Positions 23,695 to 31,559 of a stretch of 31,559 nucleotides of DNA are shown here, piece after piece. The notes under the pieces were generated by a model, which did not search any database, was not told the DNA's origin, and was given only the letters and a program-made list of their open reading frames with translations. Every line of letters begins with the position of its first letter. Position 1 is the stretch's first letter. Source of the stretch: Brevifilum sp029548365 (GTDB lineage Bacteria > Chloroflexota > Anaerolineae > Anaerolineales > Anaerolineaceae); the NCBI GenBank assembly GCA_035376985.1, contig DAOSSA010000026.1, forward strand, positions 1-31,559. The letters are read 5' to 3'. The position numbers were made by a program, and so were the translations under genes.

Positions 23695-23734
23695 CCGATC
23701 ACTGTATAGAAAATTCACGAAAAAGAGGTGCGCG

Positions 23735-24994
23735 ATGATTTACGTCAGCAAATTGATTAACCAGCATATTTGGGATGGCTATGGGGGCGATATAGGCCGA
23801 TTGGAAGACATCCTTGTTAATGGAACCGATAAGAACCTCCCGCCGATTGTGGCGCTGGTTGTGAAGAATAATCCACTTGGAATTGAGATGATTCCTGCCA
23901 GCAAAATTGCCAGCCTGTGGCCCAGTATGACGCTTAAGGTCGGCGCAGACCACATCAAACCCTATCAACCGACTGGACATGAATTACCGTTATTGGACCG
24001 GGTTCTGGATCAACAAATCGTTGATACCGAGGGAAAACGGCTGGTGCGGGTCAACGACCTGCAGCTAGCCAGGGCAGGTGATCTGTTTGTCCTCACTGGC
24101 GTGGATGTGAGCAGCACCGGCCTTTTGCGCCGCCTGGGGTTGGAAAAACTTGGGCAATATATTGGGAACGTCCTCAAACGCCCGGTAAGAACAACCGTCA
24201 TCCCCTGGGAGTGCGTTGCTTCGATTGATCACGATGATCCTTTGCGCTTGAGCGTCTCGCAAAACAAGCTGGTGAAACTGCCCCCCGCCGATATCGCCGC
24301 CATCGTAGACGAGCTTGACCATCACACCATCACTGCCCTGCTGGAAGGCTTTGACAACCCGTCCCTGGCGGACACCCTTGAAGAATCCTCGCCTGAACTG
24401 CAGATGACCATCCTGGCTAACATGTCCCCGGAGCGTGCGGCTGACATCCTAGAGGAAATGGACCCGGATGAAGCCGCTGACCTGCTGGCGGATCTGCCCG
24501 AACAGACCAGTGAAGCTCTGCTGGAGCTGATGGAACAGGACGATGCCCGGGAGGTGCGCACATTGCTGACCTACCCGGAGGACACTGCCGGCGGAATCAT
24601 GACCACTGAATTTGCCTATGTGCCCGCGGACCTGACCGTAGGCGCTGCCCTCAATTACCTACGTTCTTCCGAAGACGCCCGTGATGATGAAGGTATGCAT
24701 TATGTGCACATTCTTGATCACAATAAACGTTTGCGGGGCGTGGTTACCCTGCGCGACCTGGTGATGGCTGAGCCTGGCAGCGAGCTGCAGCAGTGGGTGA
24801 TCGCTGAGAGAATCACCGTCGAACCCCTGACGCCGCAGAATGACGTGGCTTACCTGATCGCCAAGTACGATCTGGCCTCCATCCCGGTGATCGATCCAAA
24901 CACTAACGTCATGCTGGGCATTGTCACCGTTGACGATGCTATCGATATCGTCCTGCCGACGGCATGGAAGAAACGTCTACCCCGTTTGTTCTAA
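23735..24994 (+). CDS. Stand-alone MgtE-type sensor protein (PRC, MgtE_N, CBS pair), no membrane domain
   Basis: This 419-residue cytoplasmic protein has the cytosolic modules of the magnesium channel MgtE without its membrane part. Residues 1-125 carry PRC-barrel-like strands (LLDRVLDQQIVDTEGKR, DLQLARAGDLFVL). About 185-285 is a superhelical MgtE_N region with SPERAADILEEMDPDEAADLL, ending in YPEDTAGGIMTTEF. Two CBS motifs follow (290-345, 355-408). It ends in KRLPRLF with no hydrophobic segments. I chose the ATG at 23735: GAGGTG lies 5-6 nt upstream, and the longer frame from 23654 would include the terminator hairpin. It lies 22 bp before the NRAMP gene and should regulate or form a complex with it; MgtE_N-CBS modules sense Mg2+ in MgtE. 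Confidence 0.88.
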   Translation: MIYVSKLINQHIWDGYGGDIGRLEDILVNGTDKNLPPIVALVVKNNPLGIEMIPASKIASLWPSMTLKVGADHIKPYQPTGHELPLLDRVLDQQIVDTEGKRLVRVNDLQLARAGDLFVLTGVDVSSTGLLRRLGLEKLGQYIGNVLKRPVRTTVIPWECVASIDHDDPLRLSVSQNKLVKLPPADIAAIVDELDHHTITALLEGFDNPSLADTLEESSPELQMTILANMSPERAADILEEMDPDEAADLLADLPEQTSEALLELMEQDDAREVRTLLTYPEDTAGGIMTTEFAYVPADLTVGAALNYLRSSEDARDDEGMHYVHILDHNKRLRGVVTLRDLVMAEPGSELQQWVIAERITVEPLTPQNDVAYLIAKYDLASIPVIDPNTNVMLGIVTVDDAIDIVLPTAWKKRLPRLF

Positions 24995-25016
24995 GAGAGA
25001 AAATTGGAGTGCCCCT

Positions 25017-26273
25017 ATGCTGAAGAAATTTAAAGCGCCCTTATGGCTAAGAAAGCTTGGCATCTTTTTGGCTGTCCTCGGACCGGGGTTGATCACCTCC
25101 AGTGCTGATAACGACGCGCCGGGCATTGCCACCTATTCCATGGCTGGTTCGATCTATGGCTATAAATTCCTGTTTGTGATCATGGTCGTGACCATCGGCG
25201 AGGTCGTCATCCAGGAAATTGCTGCACGGATGGGTGTGGTCACCGGCAAAGGTACGGCAGATTTGATCCGGGAACGATTTGGCGTGAAGATCACAACCTT
25301 TACCATGTTTTCACTACTGCTGGCTAACCTGGGTACCACTGTTGCGCAAATCGCGGGGGTGGCTGCCTCTGCGGAGCTGTTTGGCATCAGCCGCTACATT
25401 GCCGCGCCCCTTGCCGCCATATTGGTGAGCCTGGCTGTGCTGCGCGGTTCTTATAAACACATCGAGAAAATACTTTTAGCCCTGTCGCTGACCGCCATCA
25501 GTTACATCGTCACCGTGTTTTTGGTTAAACCACCCTGGGGAGAGGTGCTGCGCGCCACCTTTATCCCCCAATTTGAGCTGGAACCGAACTTCATCCTGGC
25601 GGTACTGGCCACCATCGGGACGACCATCACCCCCTGGGGTATCTTTTTTATGCAATCCTCTGTGGCAGATAAGGGGCTGGCGATCAAAGACTATCCTTAT
25701 ACGAAAATTGACGCCACCTTCGGCGCAGCCTGGGGCAACGTGATTTCGGCTTTCATCGTCATTTCAACGGCTGTCACCCTGTATGCAGCCGGCATCCATG
25801 TGGACACCGCAGAACAGGCTGCGTTGGCGTTGGCGCCCCTGGCGGGAAATGCTGCCCGGGTTTTGTTTTCAGCCGGTTTGCTGGGCGCGTCCCTGCTGGC
25901 GCTATCGGTGCTACCCCTCTCAACTACCTATGCCTTTTGTGAAGCCTTCGGCTTTGAGCGCGGCCTTAACCGTCCCATCAAAGAGGCGCCTACATTTTAT
26001 GGTATTTACATGGGCATCATCGGTCTCAGTGTATTGATTGTCCTCATCCCGGGCATCCCCCTGTTCCCGATCATGTGGCTTTCGCAAACGTTGAACGCAT
26101 TCATTCTGCCGGTGCTGCTGTACCTGGTGATTAAACTCTCCAGCAACGAGCGGATCATGGGGCAGTGGAAGAACACCCGCCTGCAGAATATTCTGGCAAT
26201 CGGGTTGATGGTATTTATCAGCCTGGTGACGGTGGCGTTGGTTGTCGCTTCTTTTTGGACCCCGGCTTCCTGA
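25017..26273 (+). CDS. NRAMP-family divalent metal transporter, non-canonical
   Basis: This 418-residue membrane protein has about 11 hydrophobic segments of the NRAMP (SLC11) fold. The first helix breaks at SADNDAPGIATYS (29-41): the usual DPGN metal-site motif reads DAPG, keeping an Asp (33) but not the Asn. The sixth helix reads GTTITPWGIFFMQSS (201-215) in place of the usual MPH motif, so the methionine that favours transition metals is missing. Such divergent NRAMP proteins include magnesium carriers. GGAG at 25006-25009 lies 7 nt before the ATG. It follows the MgtE-like sensor by 22 bp under the same attenuator, which supports magnesium or a mixed Mg/Mn role. Substrate not proven. Confidence 0.85.
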   Translation: MLKKFKAPLWLRKLGIFLAVLGPGLITSSADNDAPGIATYSMAGSIYGYKFLFVIMVVTIGEVVIQEIAARMGVVTGKGTADLIRERFGVKITTFTMFSLLLANLGTTVAQIAGVAASAELFGISRYIAAPLAAILVSLAVLRGSYKHIEKILLALSLTAISYIVTVFLVKPPWGEVLRATFIPQFELEPNFILAVLATIGTTITPWGIFFMQSSVADKGLAIKDYPYTKIDATFGAAWGNVISAFIVISTAVTLYAAGIHVDTAEQAALALAPLAGNAARVLFSAGLLGASLLALSVLPLSTTYAFCEAFGFERGLNRPIKEAPTFYGIYMGIIGLSVLIVLIPGIPLFPIMWLSQTLNAFILPVLLYLVIKLSSNERIMGQWKNTRLQNILAIGLMVFISLVTVALVVASFWTPAS

Positions 26274-26286
26274 GTGGGGCGCCGTC

Positions 26287-26589
26287 TCAGATTAGGGTGT
26301 CTTCCCCGTTTGTGGGGACATGAACCTGATCATGATACAACCGCAAATCCAGGCGGTACTCAACCCATGCCAGGGTGACCCCCAGCGCAATTAGCGCGGC
26401 TGGAAGTAATAATAGCATCACAACGATCATCCGCCTGGTGAAGATCAGCAGCACCAGTATGGCAATCAGGGTGAGCAGCCCGCTCACAAGAACAACACGG
26501 TAACCGACACCAAGTAGTCGGGCTTTTTTCACCTGGTGCTCCCTTTGCTGGATGGTCTCTCCTTGTGTACGTTGATTGTCTTCTGTCAT
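26287..26589 (-). CDS. Small membrane protein of unknown function
   Basis: This 100-residue protein has a charged N terminus (QREHQVKKARL, residues 16-26) and two close hydrophobic helices, VVLVSGLLTLIAILVLLIF and MIVVMLLLLPAALIALGVTL, then a short polar tail. It looks like a genuine two-helix membrane protein rather than a shadow. There is only a weak ribosome site. No family was recognised. It lies tail to tail with the NRAMP gene, with a 13-bp gap, and head to tail behind the oligopeptidase gene. Confidence 0.6.
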   Translation of the reverse strand: MTEDNQRTQGETIQQREHQVKKARLLGVGYRVVLVSGLLTLIAILVLLIFTRRMIVVMLLLLPAALIALGVTLAWVEYRLDLRLYHDQVHVPTNGEDTLI

Positions 26590-26748
26590 ATCAGCTCAAC
26601 TTTCCGAATTCCATCGGGCTAATTCGAAGGCGCTTTTTTTAAAGTCGTGCTGGATGATCCATAAAAGATTATCCTTCAACCGTCGATTGTTTCCTGCCAA
26701 GCACCCATTGCATTGATCAACGACCAGCTACAAACGAACATCGATTGG
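26590..26748. other. Intergenic spacer
   Basis: About 160 bp between the small membrane protein and the oligopeptidase. No hairpin with T tract, promoter or repeat was found with confidence. Confidence 0.5.
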
Positions 26749-28794
26749 CTAACCCGGCATGTGCATCAGTGCAAAGGTCCACATATCTGAAAATTCTTCG
26801 ATCAACTTGGCGGTGGGCTTGCCGGCGCCATGACCGGCGCGGGTTTCAATGCGGATCAGCACCGGGGCTTCGCCAGCCTGAGCTTTTTGCAGGGCGGCGG
26901 CAAATTTGAAGCTATGCCCGGGAAACACCCGATCGTCGTGATCGCCGGTCAGCACCATGGTGGGAGGGTAGATCGCGCCGTTTTTGATGTTGTGATAGGG
27001 CGAATAAGCCAGCAGGGTCGAGAATTCATCAGGATCATCCGGAGACCCGTAGTCCGAGGTCCAGGCCCAGCCAATGGTGAACTTATGGAAGCGCAGCATG
27101 TCCAGAACCCCCACATTGGGCAGGCACACGCCAAACAGGTCTGGACGTTGGGTCAGACACGCGCCGACCAGCAGTCCGCCGTTGCTGCGTCCGCCAATCA
27201 CCAGGTACGGGGAAGTGGTGTAACCCTCATGGATCAGATATTCTCCTGCGGCAATGAAATCATCAAAGACGTTCTGTTTGTTGGCTTTCATGCCGCCTTC
27301 ATGCCATTCGCGGCCATATTCGCCGCCGCCGCGCAGATGCGCCTGGGCATAGATGCCGCCCATCTCCATCCACACCAGGTTGGGCACACTGAAACTGACC
27401 GGTAATGGGATGTTAAAACCGCCATATCCGTACAAATAGGTGGGCACCTCGCCATCGATTTGCAGGTCTGCCCGGTGGGTGATGAACAGGGGCACCTGTG
27501 TGCCGTCTTTACTGGTAAAGAAAACCTGTTTACTCACATAATCTGCCGGATCAAAGACCAGGTCGGGCGACCGGAAGACGGTCTCCTTACGGCTGAGAAC
27601 GTCCAGGTGGTAAACGGTACCGGGCGTGGTAAAACTGGAAAACGTGTAAAAAGTCTCCGGGTCATCACCCTGACCGCTGAACCCCATCACGGTGCCAATG
27701 CCCGGCAACGTCAGTTCACCATCCGGCGTGCCATCCTGCTTGTAATAACGCACCTGGTGCGCTGCATGATGAAGATAGGTGCACACAAAACGCCCACCTA
27801 CAAAGTCCGCATATTCAAGTTTATCCGTATCCTCCGGGATGACCTCATTCCATTTTCCAGGGTGTGGGCGGTCAATATCGATGGCAATCACGCGGTTGAG
27901 GGGGGCATCCCGGTCGGTTTTAAAGAAGAAACGGGTCCCGTCGTTCCACACCAGCCCGTAGGCCGCATCGAAATCCGTCAACAACCCCGTGACCTCACCC
28001 TGGGGGTCTTCGAGGTCAAGGTAAAACACCCCGTTCTCCTCTGCTGTGCCCTGTGCAGCGTAGATCACCAGGTAATGCCCGTCTTCGGTCACCTGGCTAT
28101 AAAAGCCCCATTTTGGATGATCCGGGCTGGCGTAAATCAGCCGGTCTTCGGATTGTGGTGTGCCCAGGCGGTGGTAGTAAAGCTTGTGATTGTAATTGGC
28201 AGATTTGAGCGCATCGCCTTGCGGGGCATCGTAACGGCTGTAGAAGAACCCGGTGCTGCTCTTATCCCAGCTGGCACCGGAGAATTTAACCCATTCGATT
28301 CTGTCTTCCAGGTCCTGCCCGTCATCCACGCGGCGGACATACCAGGTTTGCCAATCCGAACCCGCATCCGAAAGGCCGTAAGCCAGCAGGCTCCCATCAC
28401 GGCTGATGGCTGCTCCGCTCAGGGCGACCGTGCCATCCTCAGAGAGGGTATTCGGGTCAATTAAAATCTGTGGTTCGGCGTCCAGGCCTTCCATCCAGTA
28501 AAAAATATCCTGGTTGAGCAAACCGTTGTTATAGGTGAAGAAATAGCGACCGCCGCGTTTGAATGGCGGAGAATACTTCTCGTAATCCCATAATTCAAGC
28601 ATGCGCGCCTGGATTTTTTCTTTCAGTGTTGAGCTTTCCAGGTAAGCGTTGGTTAAGCTGTTTTGATTCTGGATCCAGGCTCGAATTTCATCGGATTCGA
28701 GGTCCTCCATCCAGCGATAGGGGTCCGGGACGCGGTGTCCATGGATTTCTTCGACCAGGTCTTGTACGCGTGTTTGAGGGTAGGGGATCGGCAT
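26749..28794 (-). CDS. Prolyl oligopeptidase (S9A family)
   Basis: This 681-residue serine peptidase should cut short peptides after proline. Residues 1-45 contain the family start DLVEEIHGHRVPDPYRWMEDLES. The middle is a beta-propeller. The catalytic domain has Ser537 in GGRSNGGLLVG, an Asp in TGDHDDRVFPGHS and a His in RAGHGAGKP near the C terminus. Length is slightly below the usual 690-710. No signal peptide is visible, so it is probably cytoplasmic. AAGGAG lies 6-8 nt before the ATG. It follows the exonuclease gene by 20 bp, so the two may be co-transcribed. Confidence 0.93.
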   Translation of the reverse strand: MPIPYPQTRVQDLVEEIHGHRVPDPYRWMEDLESDEIRAWIQNQNSLTNAYLESSTLKEKIQARMLELWDYEKYSPPFKRGGRYFFTYNNGLLNQDIFYWMEGLDAEPQILIDPNTLSEDGTVALSGAAISRDGSLLAYGLSDAGSDWQTWYVRRVDDGQDLEDRIEWVKFSGASWDKSSTGFFYSRYDAPQGDALKSANYNHKLYYHRLGTPQSEDRLIYASPDHPKWGFYSQVTEDGHYLVIYAAQGTAEENGVFYLDLEDPQGEVTGLLTDFDAAYGLVWNDGTRFFFKTDRDAPLNRVIAIDIDRPHPGKWNEVIPEDTDKLEYADFVGGRFVCTYLHHAAHQVRYYKQDGTPDGELTLPGIGTVMGFSGQGDDPETFYTFSSFTTPGTVYHLDVLSRKETVFRSPDLVFDPADYVSKQVFFTSKDGTQVPLFITHRADLQIDGEVPTYLYGYGGFNIPLPVSFSVPNLVWMEMGGIYAQAHLRGGGEYGREWHEGGMKANKQNVFDDFIAAGEYLIHEGYTTSPYLVIGGRSNGGLLVGACLTQRPDLFGVCLPNVGVLDMLRFHKFTIGWAWTSDYGSPDDPDEFSTLLAYSPYHNIKNGAIYPPTMVLTGDHDDRVFPGHSFKFAAALQKAQAGEAPVLIRIETRAGHGAGKPTAKLIEEFSDMWTFALMHMPG

Positions 28795-28814
28795 TATGGC
28801 TCCTTATGTGGGGT

Positions 28815-29387
28815 TCAGGCTGGGTAATTGGCAATATGGTTGAACAGGGCGGCGGTTAATTTGGCATCGTCGATGGCGCGATGCGAGTTGGGCAACGGGA
28901 TGCCGCAGGCTGCGCCGGCAGCCTCGAGTTTATGAAAGCGAAAACTGTTGCCGCGCGGGCTAATCTGACCGTAAAAGGCGGCATACAGTTTCATCACACA
29001 GAAAAATTGCTTATCATCCATGGGCCACACCAGCCTGTGACGGCTGTGGGTCTGTTTTAACAGCCGCAGGTCAAAATCGGCGTTGTAAGCCCCGATAAAA
29101 CGACCAGCCAGGAAAGGTTGCAATTCTTCCCAGGCTTCCTTCCAGTCGGGCGACTCAGCGACCATTTCCTCCCTGATCCCGTGGATGGCGATGGCATCTT
29201 CAGGGATCGGTATGGGGGGCTTGATCAGGGTTTCAACCAGGGTTGCCCCGTGTAAATCCACCACGCCCACCTCGATAATGACGTCCTGGGGAGAAAAGCC
29301 GGTCGTTTCGGTATCGATGAAGATGGGGTCATAAGCCAGGATTTGCCGTGCGCGCTGGATGACTTTTGGATTGGCAAGAGGAACCAT
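28815..29387 (-). CDS. DEDDh 3'-5' exonuclease (DnaQ-like)
   Basis: This 190-residue cytoplasmic exonuclease belongs to the DnaQ/polymerase III epsilon superfamily. ExoI reads FIDTETTGF (Asp25, Glu27), ExoII is in AYNADFDLRLL, and ExoIII is HRAIDDAKLTAALF with His169 and Asp174. It may be a stand-alone proofreading or RNase T/oligoribonuclease-like enzyme; there is no fused polymerase part. I chose the ATG at 29387 because AAAGG lies 7 nt upstream; an in-frame start at 29420 would add 11 residues of no known match. Confidence 0.9.
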   Translation of the reverse strand: MVPLANPKVIQRARQILAYDPIFIDTETTGFSPQDVIIEVGVVDLHGATLVETLIKPPIPIPEDAIAIHGIREEMVAESPDWKEAWEELQPFLAGRFIGAYNADFDLRLLKQTHSRHRLVWPMDDKQFFCVMKLYAAFYGQISPRGNSFRFHKLEAAGAACGIPLPNSHRAIDDAKLTAALFNHIANYPA

Positions 29388-29668
29388 AAGCGTGCCTTTG
29401 ACGGTGTAATTCGTGTACAAAGTTTACCACTTTACCAGCAAGCCTTCAAAGGCAAGGTATGGATTTAAAGATTTAACGACCAGGGACACGCAGAGCACAA
29501 AGATGGAAAGATATTCTTTGTTTTCTGAGCGCTCTCTGTGATGCTTAACAAAAACCAGAATTCGAGGGGGTGGGGGGCACTCTGTAAACCGATATTTCTG
29601 ACTGTCATTCAGGGGCAGTTCTTGGGTATAATTCCGATGTTGTTGAAACCACTTGAAGATTGGTAAAT
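29388..29668. other. Intergenic region between divergent exonuclease and selD
   Basis: It contains a repeat-like AGGGACACGCAGAGCACAAAG run near 29486, similar in style to short dispersed repeats in many genomes, and GTTTTCTGAGCGCTCTCTG. An exact TATAAT at 29627-29632, 36 bp before the selD ATG, is a candidate -10 box; the best -35 is CTGTCA, 19 nt away. No gene was found. Confidence 0.5.
29627..29632 (+). promoter_or_regulatory. -10 box of selD
   Basis: Exact TATAAT; a weak CTGTCA at 29602-29607 may be the -35 box. The predicted leader is about 30 nt long. Confidence 0.5.
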
Positions 29669-30733
29669 ATGTCTGAAAAAACCCCGACTGGCCGCCAGAT
29701 TCGCCTGACCTCGCTATCTTCCTGCGCAGGTTGAGCGTCTAAACTGGGCGCGGAAGCGCTGGCGCAGGTTCTGCAGCCGTTCTCAAACATCTTCAACCCC
29801 GAGCATTACCCCAATTTGTTGATCGGGCTCGAATCGCCCGATGATGCCGCTGTGTGGCGCATGGACGATGGGCGGCTGCTGGTGATCTCCACGGATTTCT
29901 TCACGCCCGTGGTGGACGACCCCTATGATTACGGCGTCATCGCGGCTGCCAACAGTCTCTCTGATGTGTATGCCATGGGCGCCATGCCTTTTCTGGCGCT
30001 GACCATCGCTGCGCTGCCGCCCGATTTGGATGTGAGCATCTCCCGCGAGATCATGCGCGGCCTGGCGGAGAAATCTGCTGAAGCAGGTGTGGTCATCGCT
30101 GGCGGGCACACCATCAGCGATAAAGAACCCAAGATCGGACTGGTCGCGTTAGGTTTCGCCAGTGATGATACCCTCCTGCGAAAAGACGCCCTGCAAATCG
30201 GCGACCAGTTGGTGCTGACCAAGCCCCTCGGCTTTGGCGTGACCACCACCGCTCTCAAACAGGAAAAGGCTGCAGCAGAGGATATCGCCGAGGTGGTGGG
30301 CTGGATGACGCGCCTCAACCGGGACGCTGCCCGACTGGCCCTCCAGTTCAAACTGCGCGCGGCTACAGACATCACTGGTTTCAGCTTCCTGGGGCACGCC
30401 TGGGAGATGGCGGAAGCAGCCCAAGTTGGATTGAAGATCTGTTACAGTGCGGTGCCCTTTATCTCCTGTGCCAGGGAACATGCCCTGGCCTGGCGTTTCC
30501 CTGGCGGCGCCTTTGACAACCAGCACTATTACCAGCTGCATGTGTCTTTTGACCCCCAAATCACCGATGCGGAACGGGTCTTACTGTTTGACCCTCAAAC
30601 CAGCGGCGGTTTGTTGATGGGCGTCCCCCGGGTGGACGTGGATGACTTTATGGCGGCTGCCAAAACCAGCAAGCAGCCTGCCTGGCTGATCGGCGAGGTC
30701 GTTCCGGGTGATCAAATTGCAGTTGTTCCATAA
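29669..30733 (+). CDS. selD: Selenide, water dikinase, selenoprotein (UGA-encoded Sec22)
   Basis: This 354-residue enzyme makes selenophosphate from selenide and ATP, the selenium donor for selenocysteine and selenouridine. An in-frame TGA at 29732-29734 lies in the active-site loop: it reads SSCAG-U-ASKLGAE, where other SelD proteins have Cys or Sec at that spot, followed by the usual Lys. Downstream of the UGA the frame stays open to 30733 with the family motifs (SPDDAAVW, GGHTISDKEPKIGLVALG). A hairpin right after the UGA, GGCGC-GGAA-GCGCT (29747-29760), has its loop about 17 nt from the UGA, a good bacterial SECIS candidate. An annotator reading TGA as stop would start at 29816 and lose the active site. 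Confidence 0.92.
29735..29765 (+). ncRNA. Candidate bacterial SECIS hairpin in selD
   Basis: GGCGC (29747-29751) and GCGCT (29756-29760) enclose a GGAA loop; the loop G lies about 17 nt after the UGA, within the 16-37 nt window used by bacterial selenoprotein mRNAs. SelB would bind it to direct Sec insertion. Confidence 0.65.
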
Positions 30734-30748
30734 GTGGCTGATGTGCGC

Positions 30749-30776
30749 TTGTGCTTGTCAACAATTTGAGTAGAAT
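30749..30776 (+). promoter_or_regulatory. Promoter of the CAP-LysM gene, leaderless geometry
   Basis: TTGTGC (30749-30754), a 16-nt spacer and TAGAAT (30771-30776) form a weak promoter. The ATG at 30787 is only ten bases past the -10 box and has no ribosome site, so the mRNA may start almost at the ATG. Confidence 0.45.
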
Positions 30777-30786
30777 CTTCCGACAT

Positions 30787-31559
30787 ATGGTGACGAAAGC
30801 AGTATTTAACGTAAAACGACTTCCTGCTAAGGCCTATCGGCGACAACTTCACAACACCTTCCGGGTGTTTGTGCTGCTGATCAGCCTGGTTTTACCTGTT
30901 TTCGGCACGCCTGAGCCTGCACGCGCGCAGGCCGGCGCTCCATACGAGGTACTGGCAGAGATCAATGGCCTGCGCGTTGTCAACGGCATGGAACCCCTGG
31001 CTGAAAATCAGTATTTGAACCTGGCTGCCCAGAACCACGCGGATTGGATCGCTTCTACCTTGCAGGGAGGGCACACTGGCGCAGGCGGCAGCACACCCGC
31101 TGACAGGGCGCTGGCGGTCGGCTACGGCGGCGGGGCGACGGTCAGCGTCACCGAGAACTGGGCACGCGGCCCGGGACTTACTGCCCACTCTTGTGTTTAT
31201 ACGATGTGGGCTCCCTCATCAGCCCATATCAACAACATGCTCACCACCTGGCACAACGAATTTGGCGCCGGTGTCGCCCTGGACAGCCAGGGGATGACGG
31301 TATATGTGGTCAAATTTGGGCATGTGATCGGCAGTGCTCCGCCACCAAAAACGTCGGTGCCCAGTGGACCGACCGGCACCTCCGCACCTCTGATCCAACC
31401 GATTGCCACTGCACAGGCAAACCCTGACGGCTCGGTGATTCACATCGTGCAGTTCGGACAGACCCTGTGGGGCATTGCTGAAGCTTACCAGATTAACATG
31501 GTCACATTATTGGAACAAAACTATCTCACCGAGGATGCAGCCATATTTCCTGGTCAGGA
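30787..31559 (+). CDS. Secreted CAP-domain (SCP/PR1) protein with LysM, partial
   Basis: The open frame runs past the right edge of the window (257 residues seen). Residues 1-50 hold a signal sequence: basic start, hydrophobic FRVFVLLISLVLPVFG, then ARAQA as a likely cleavage site. About 52-185 is a CAP domain with the GGHTG histidine and a TENWA glutamate, features of CAP family. A Pro/Ser/Thr-rich linker follows. From about 217 a LysM domain begins (IHIVQFGQTLWGIAEAYQI), which binds peptidoglycan. It should act outside the membrane at the cell wall. No Shine-Dalgarno site was found at the ATG. Confidence 0.85.
   Translation, partial: MVTKAVFNVKRLPAKAYRRQLHNTFRVFVLLISLVLPVFGTPEPARAQAGAPYEVLAEINGLRVVNGMEPLAENQYLNLAAQNHADWIASTLQGGHTGAGGSTPADRALAVGYGGGATVSVTENWARGPGLTAHSCVYTMWAPSSAHINNMLTTWHNEFGAGVALDSQGMTVYVVKFGHVIGSAPPPKTSVPSGPTGTSAPLIQPIATAQANPDGSVIHIVQFGQTLWGIAEAYQINMVTLLEQNYLTEDAAIFPGQ

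Noticed and set aside
23453..23734. M-box, yybP-ykoY, ydaO or cobalamin riboswitch
   Set aside because: None of their conserved blocks could be found by eye. A divergent member remains possible.
27460..28464. 334-codon frame on the plus strand inside the oligopeptidase
   Set aside because: It is the shadow of the catalytic and propeller parts of the real minus-strand gene, which has all catalytic motifs.
29669..29815. selD as a pseudogene with a nonsense codon
   Set aside because: The stop is UGA at the active-site position, the frame on both sides keeps SelD motifs, and a SECIS-like hairpin follows.

Overview
The window reads as one stretch of chromosome from an Anaerolineae-like member of the Chloroflexota. 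This is an inference from gene content and style: moderately GC-rich genes, an FMN riboswitch in front of an NMT1/THI5-type riboflavin ABC transporter (the RibXY arrangement known from Chloroflexi), a selenocysteine-containing SelD, a transglutaminase/DUF4129 membrane protein, a CAP-LysM secreted protein, and AT-poor genes separated by short hairpin repeats. No rRNA, tRNA, CRISPR array or recognisable transposase gene was found.

Layout. 1-420: a 109-bp tandem repeat carrying a small palindromic element bounded by GTAGGGGC / GCCCCTAC. 427-3261: promoter, FMN riboswitch with terminator, then permease, lipoprotein and ATPase of a probable riboflavin importer, meeting an MFS transporter (3264-4457) tail to tail. 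4626-6212: an AT-rich cassette with a beta-class DNA methyltransferase and a BglII-family restriction endonuclease, bounded by short direct repeats. 6252-8689: NDP-sugar nucleotidyltransferase, small protein and aminotransferase. 8887-11238: transglutaminase-like membrane protein. 11275-20000 (all minus strand): PfkB kinase and PPK2; histidine phosphatase and RarA; 2-hydroxyacid dehydrogenase; two-subunit CoA-transferase; glutamate-semialdehyde-type aldehyde dehydrogenase. 20075-22684: zinc/cadmium P1B ATPase with a CzrA-type ArsR repressor and its operator/promoter. 22690-23430: gene-free, hairpin-rich dispersed repeats. 23440-26273: a long structured leader with a terminator/antiterminator switch, a stand-alone MgtE-type sensor protein (PRC, MgtE_N, CBS, no membrane part) and a non-canonical NRAMP transporter. 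26287-29387 (minus): small membrane protein, prolyl oligopeptidase, DEDDh exonuclease. 29669-30733: selenoprotein SelD read through an in-frame UGA. 30787 to the end: CAP-LysM protein, cut off by the window.

The most interesting parts are the metal-transport locus at 23440-26273, whose leader has two mutually exclusive helices but does not match any riboswitch class I know from memory, the UGA-containing selD, and the BglII-like restriction-modification island. Three separate metal or cofactor regulatory circuits can be seen: an FMN riboswitch, a zinc-type ArsR operator, and the orphan attenuator. Two transport operons (FMN-controlled and MgtE/NRAMP) both start just downstream of a copy of the same repeat with a shared tail. 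All assignments come from reading motifs by eye; no database search was run.
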